Source: an uncultured Gloeocapsa sp. (GTDB taxonomy: Bacteria; Cyanobacteriota; Cyanobacteriia; Cyanobacteriales; Gloeocapsaceae). Taken from it: a stretch of DNA of 6,718 bases. This document shows, piece by piece, positions 6,525 through 6,718 of this stretch. A program made the position numbers and the translations under genes. The first letter of the stretch is position 1. Every line of letters starts with the position of its first letter. Location: positions 1 to 6,718 of the forward strand of contig CALGKL010000331.1 in NCBI GenBank assembly GCA_937930495.1. The letters are read 5' to 3'. The notes under the pieces are model-generated. The model made no database searches, had not been told where the DNA came from, and worked only from the letters and a program-made list of their open reading frames with translations.

Positions 6525-6554
6525 TTGACTTTCTTGAACCGAACTAGTTAAGAT
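6525..6554 (+). promoter_or_regulatory. Candidate promoter of the divergent secreted-protein gene
   Basis: TTGACT (6525-6530), an 18-bp spacer and TAAGAT (6549-6554) form a plausible sigma-70 promoter. Transcription would start near 6561, about 30 nt before the ATG at 6591. The -10 abuts the second AACTAGTT palindrome. Confidence 0.45.
6542..6549. repeat. Palindrome AACTAGTT, copy 2 (at the plus-strand promoter)
   Basis: This is identical to the copy at 6424-6431, 118 bp away. It overlaps the first base of the candidate -10 at 6549-6554. The pairing of one copy with each divergent promoter suggests a shared regulator, which is unproven. Confidence 0.4.
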
Positions 6555-6590
6555 ATCATGAGGTCTAACTAATCGATTATATTAAGATAA

Positions 6591-6718
6591 ATGAGCTACT
6601 CACCAAGTATATCTAAATTACTGACCGGGATAGTTTTAGGATTGAGTATCTTTGTGCTTCCAGTTAAAGCGGAAGTGAAATTAGATGAATTACTCCGTCA
6701 AGGACGAGAATATTTTGA
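6591..6718 (+). CDS. Secreted protein of unknown function, N-terminal fragment (partial, runs off the right edge)
   Basis: ATG at 6591 opens a frame of 42 complete codons that is still open at the window end. Residues 1-27 form a typical signal peptide: a Lys at position 9, a hydrophobic core (LLTGIVLGLSIFVLPV) and cleavage most likely after VKA at 25-27. The mature part starts EVKLDELLRQGREYF, which resembles the first helix of tetratricopeptide-type exported proteins in cyanobacteria. That is too little to assign a family. Only AAG/AAGA-like purines precede the ATG, so the ribosome binding site is weak. An upstream ATG at 6558 closes after four codons and was not used. The gene is transcribed away from the CO2-uptake operon and shares its 186-bp regulatory region. 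Confidence 0.6.
   Translation, partial: MSYSPSISKLLTGIVLGLSIFVLPVKAEVKLDELLRQGREYF

Noticed and set aside
1..6718. CRISPR arrays, insertion sequences, tRNA or rRNA genes, phage genes
   Set aside because: No regularly spaced repeats, transposase-like frames, terminal inverted repeats or RNA-gene signatures were seen.

Overview
The window comes from a cyanobacterium. It carries the inducible CO2-uptake form of photosynthetic complex I (NDH-1MS), five copies of the HIP1 octamer GCGATCGC, and an AT-leaning base composition. The content fits a beta-cyanobacterium of low to moderate GC. The species cannot be named from the sequence alone.

Layout, read mainly on the minus strand from right to left. 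A LysR-type regulator of the CcmR/NdhR/CmpR clade (6404-5472) is followed after 22 nt by ndhF3 (5449-3623). Four nt later comes ndhD3 (3618-2110), and 5 nt after that cupA/chpY (2104-815). After a 45-nt gap that can form a hairpin lies a fifth minus-strand gene (769 to beyond the left edge). It encodes an exported or membrane protein resembling the N-terminal part of cyanobacterial MscS-type channels. At the right edge a divergent plus-strand gene for a secreted protein begins at 6591 and is cut by the window end. The 186-bp divergent region (6405-6590) holds a well-formed promoter for the minus-strand operon, a candidate promoter for the plus-strand gene, a 10-bp inverted repeat and two copies of the palindrome AACTAGTT.

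How the genes work together: NdhF3 and NdhD3 are antiporter-like membrane subunits that form the distal arm of NDH-1MS in the thylakoid membrane. CupA sits on NdhF3 and is thought to hydrate CO2 to bicarbonate, driven by electron flow from ferredoxin to plastoquinone. The CcmR-type regulator is known in other cyanobacteria to repress this gene set when inorganic carbon is plentiful. Here it appears to be the first gene of the operon it would control, which suggests autoregulation.

This is a known system, not a new one. The parts worth a second look are the regulator-first layout, the absence of cupS directly after cupA with a channel-like gene in its place, and the symmetric structure of the divergent promoter region.
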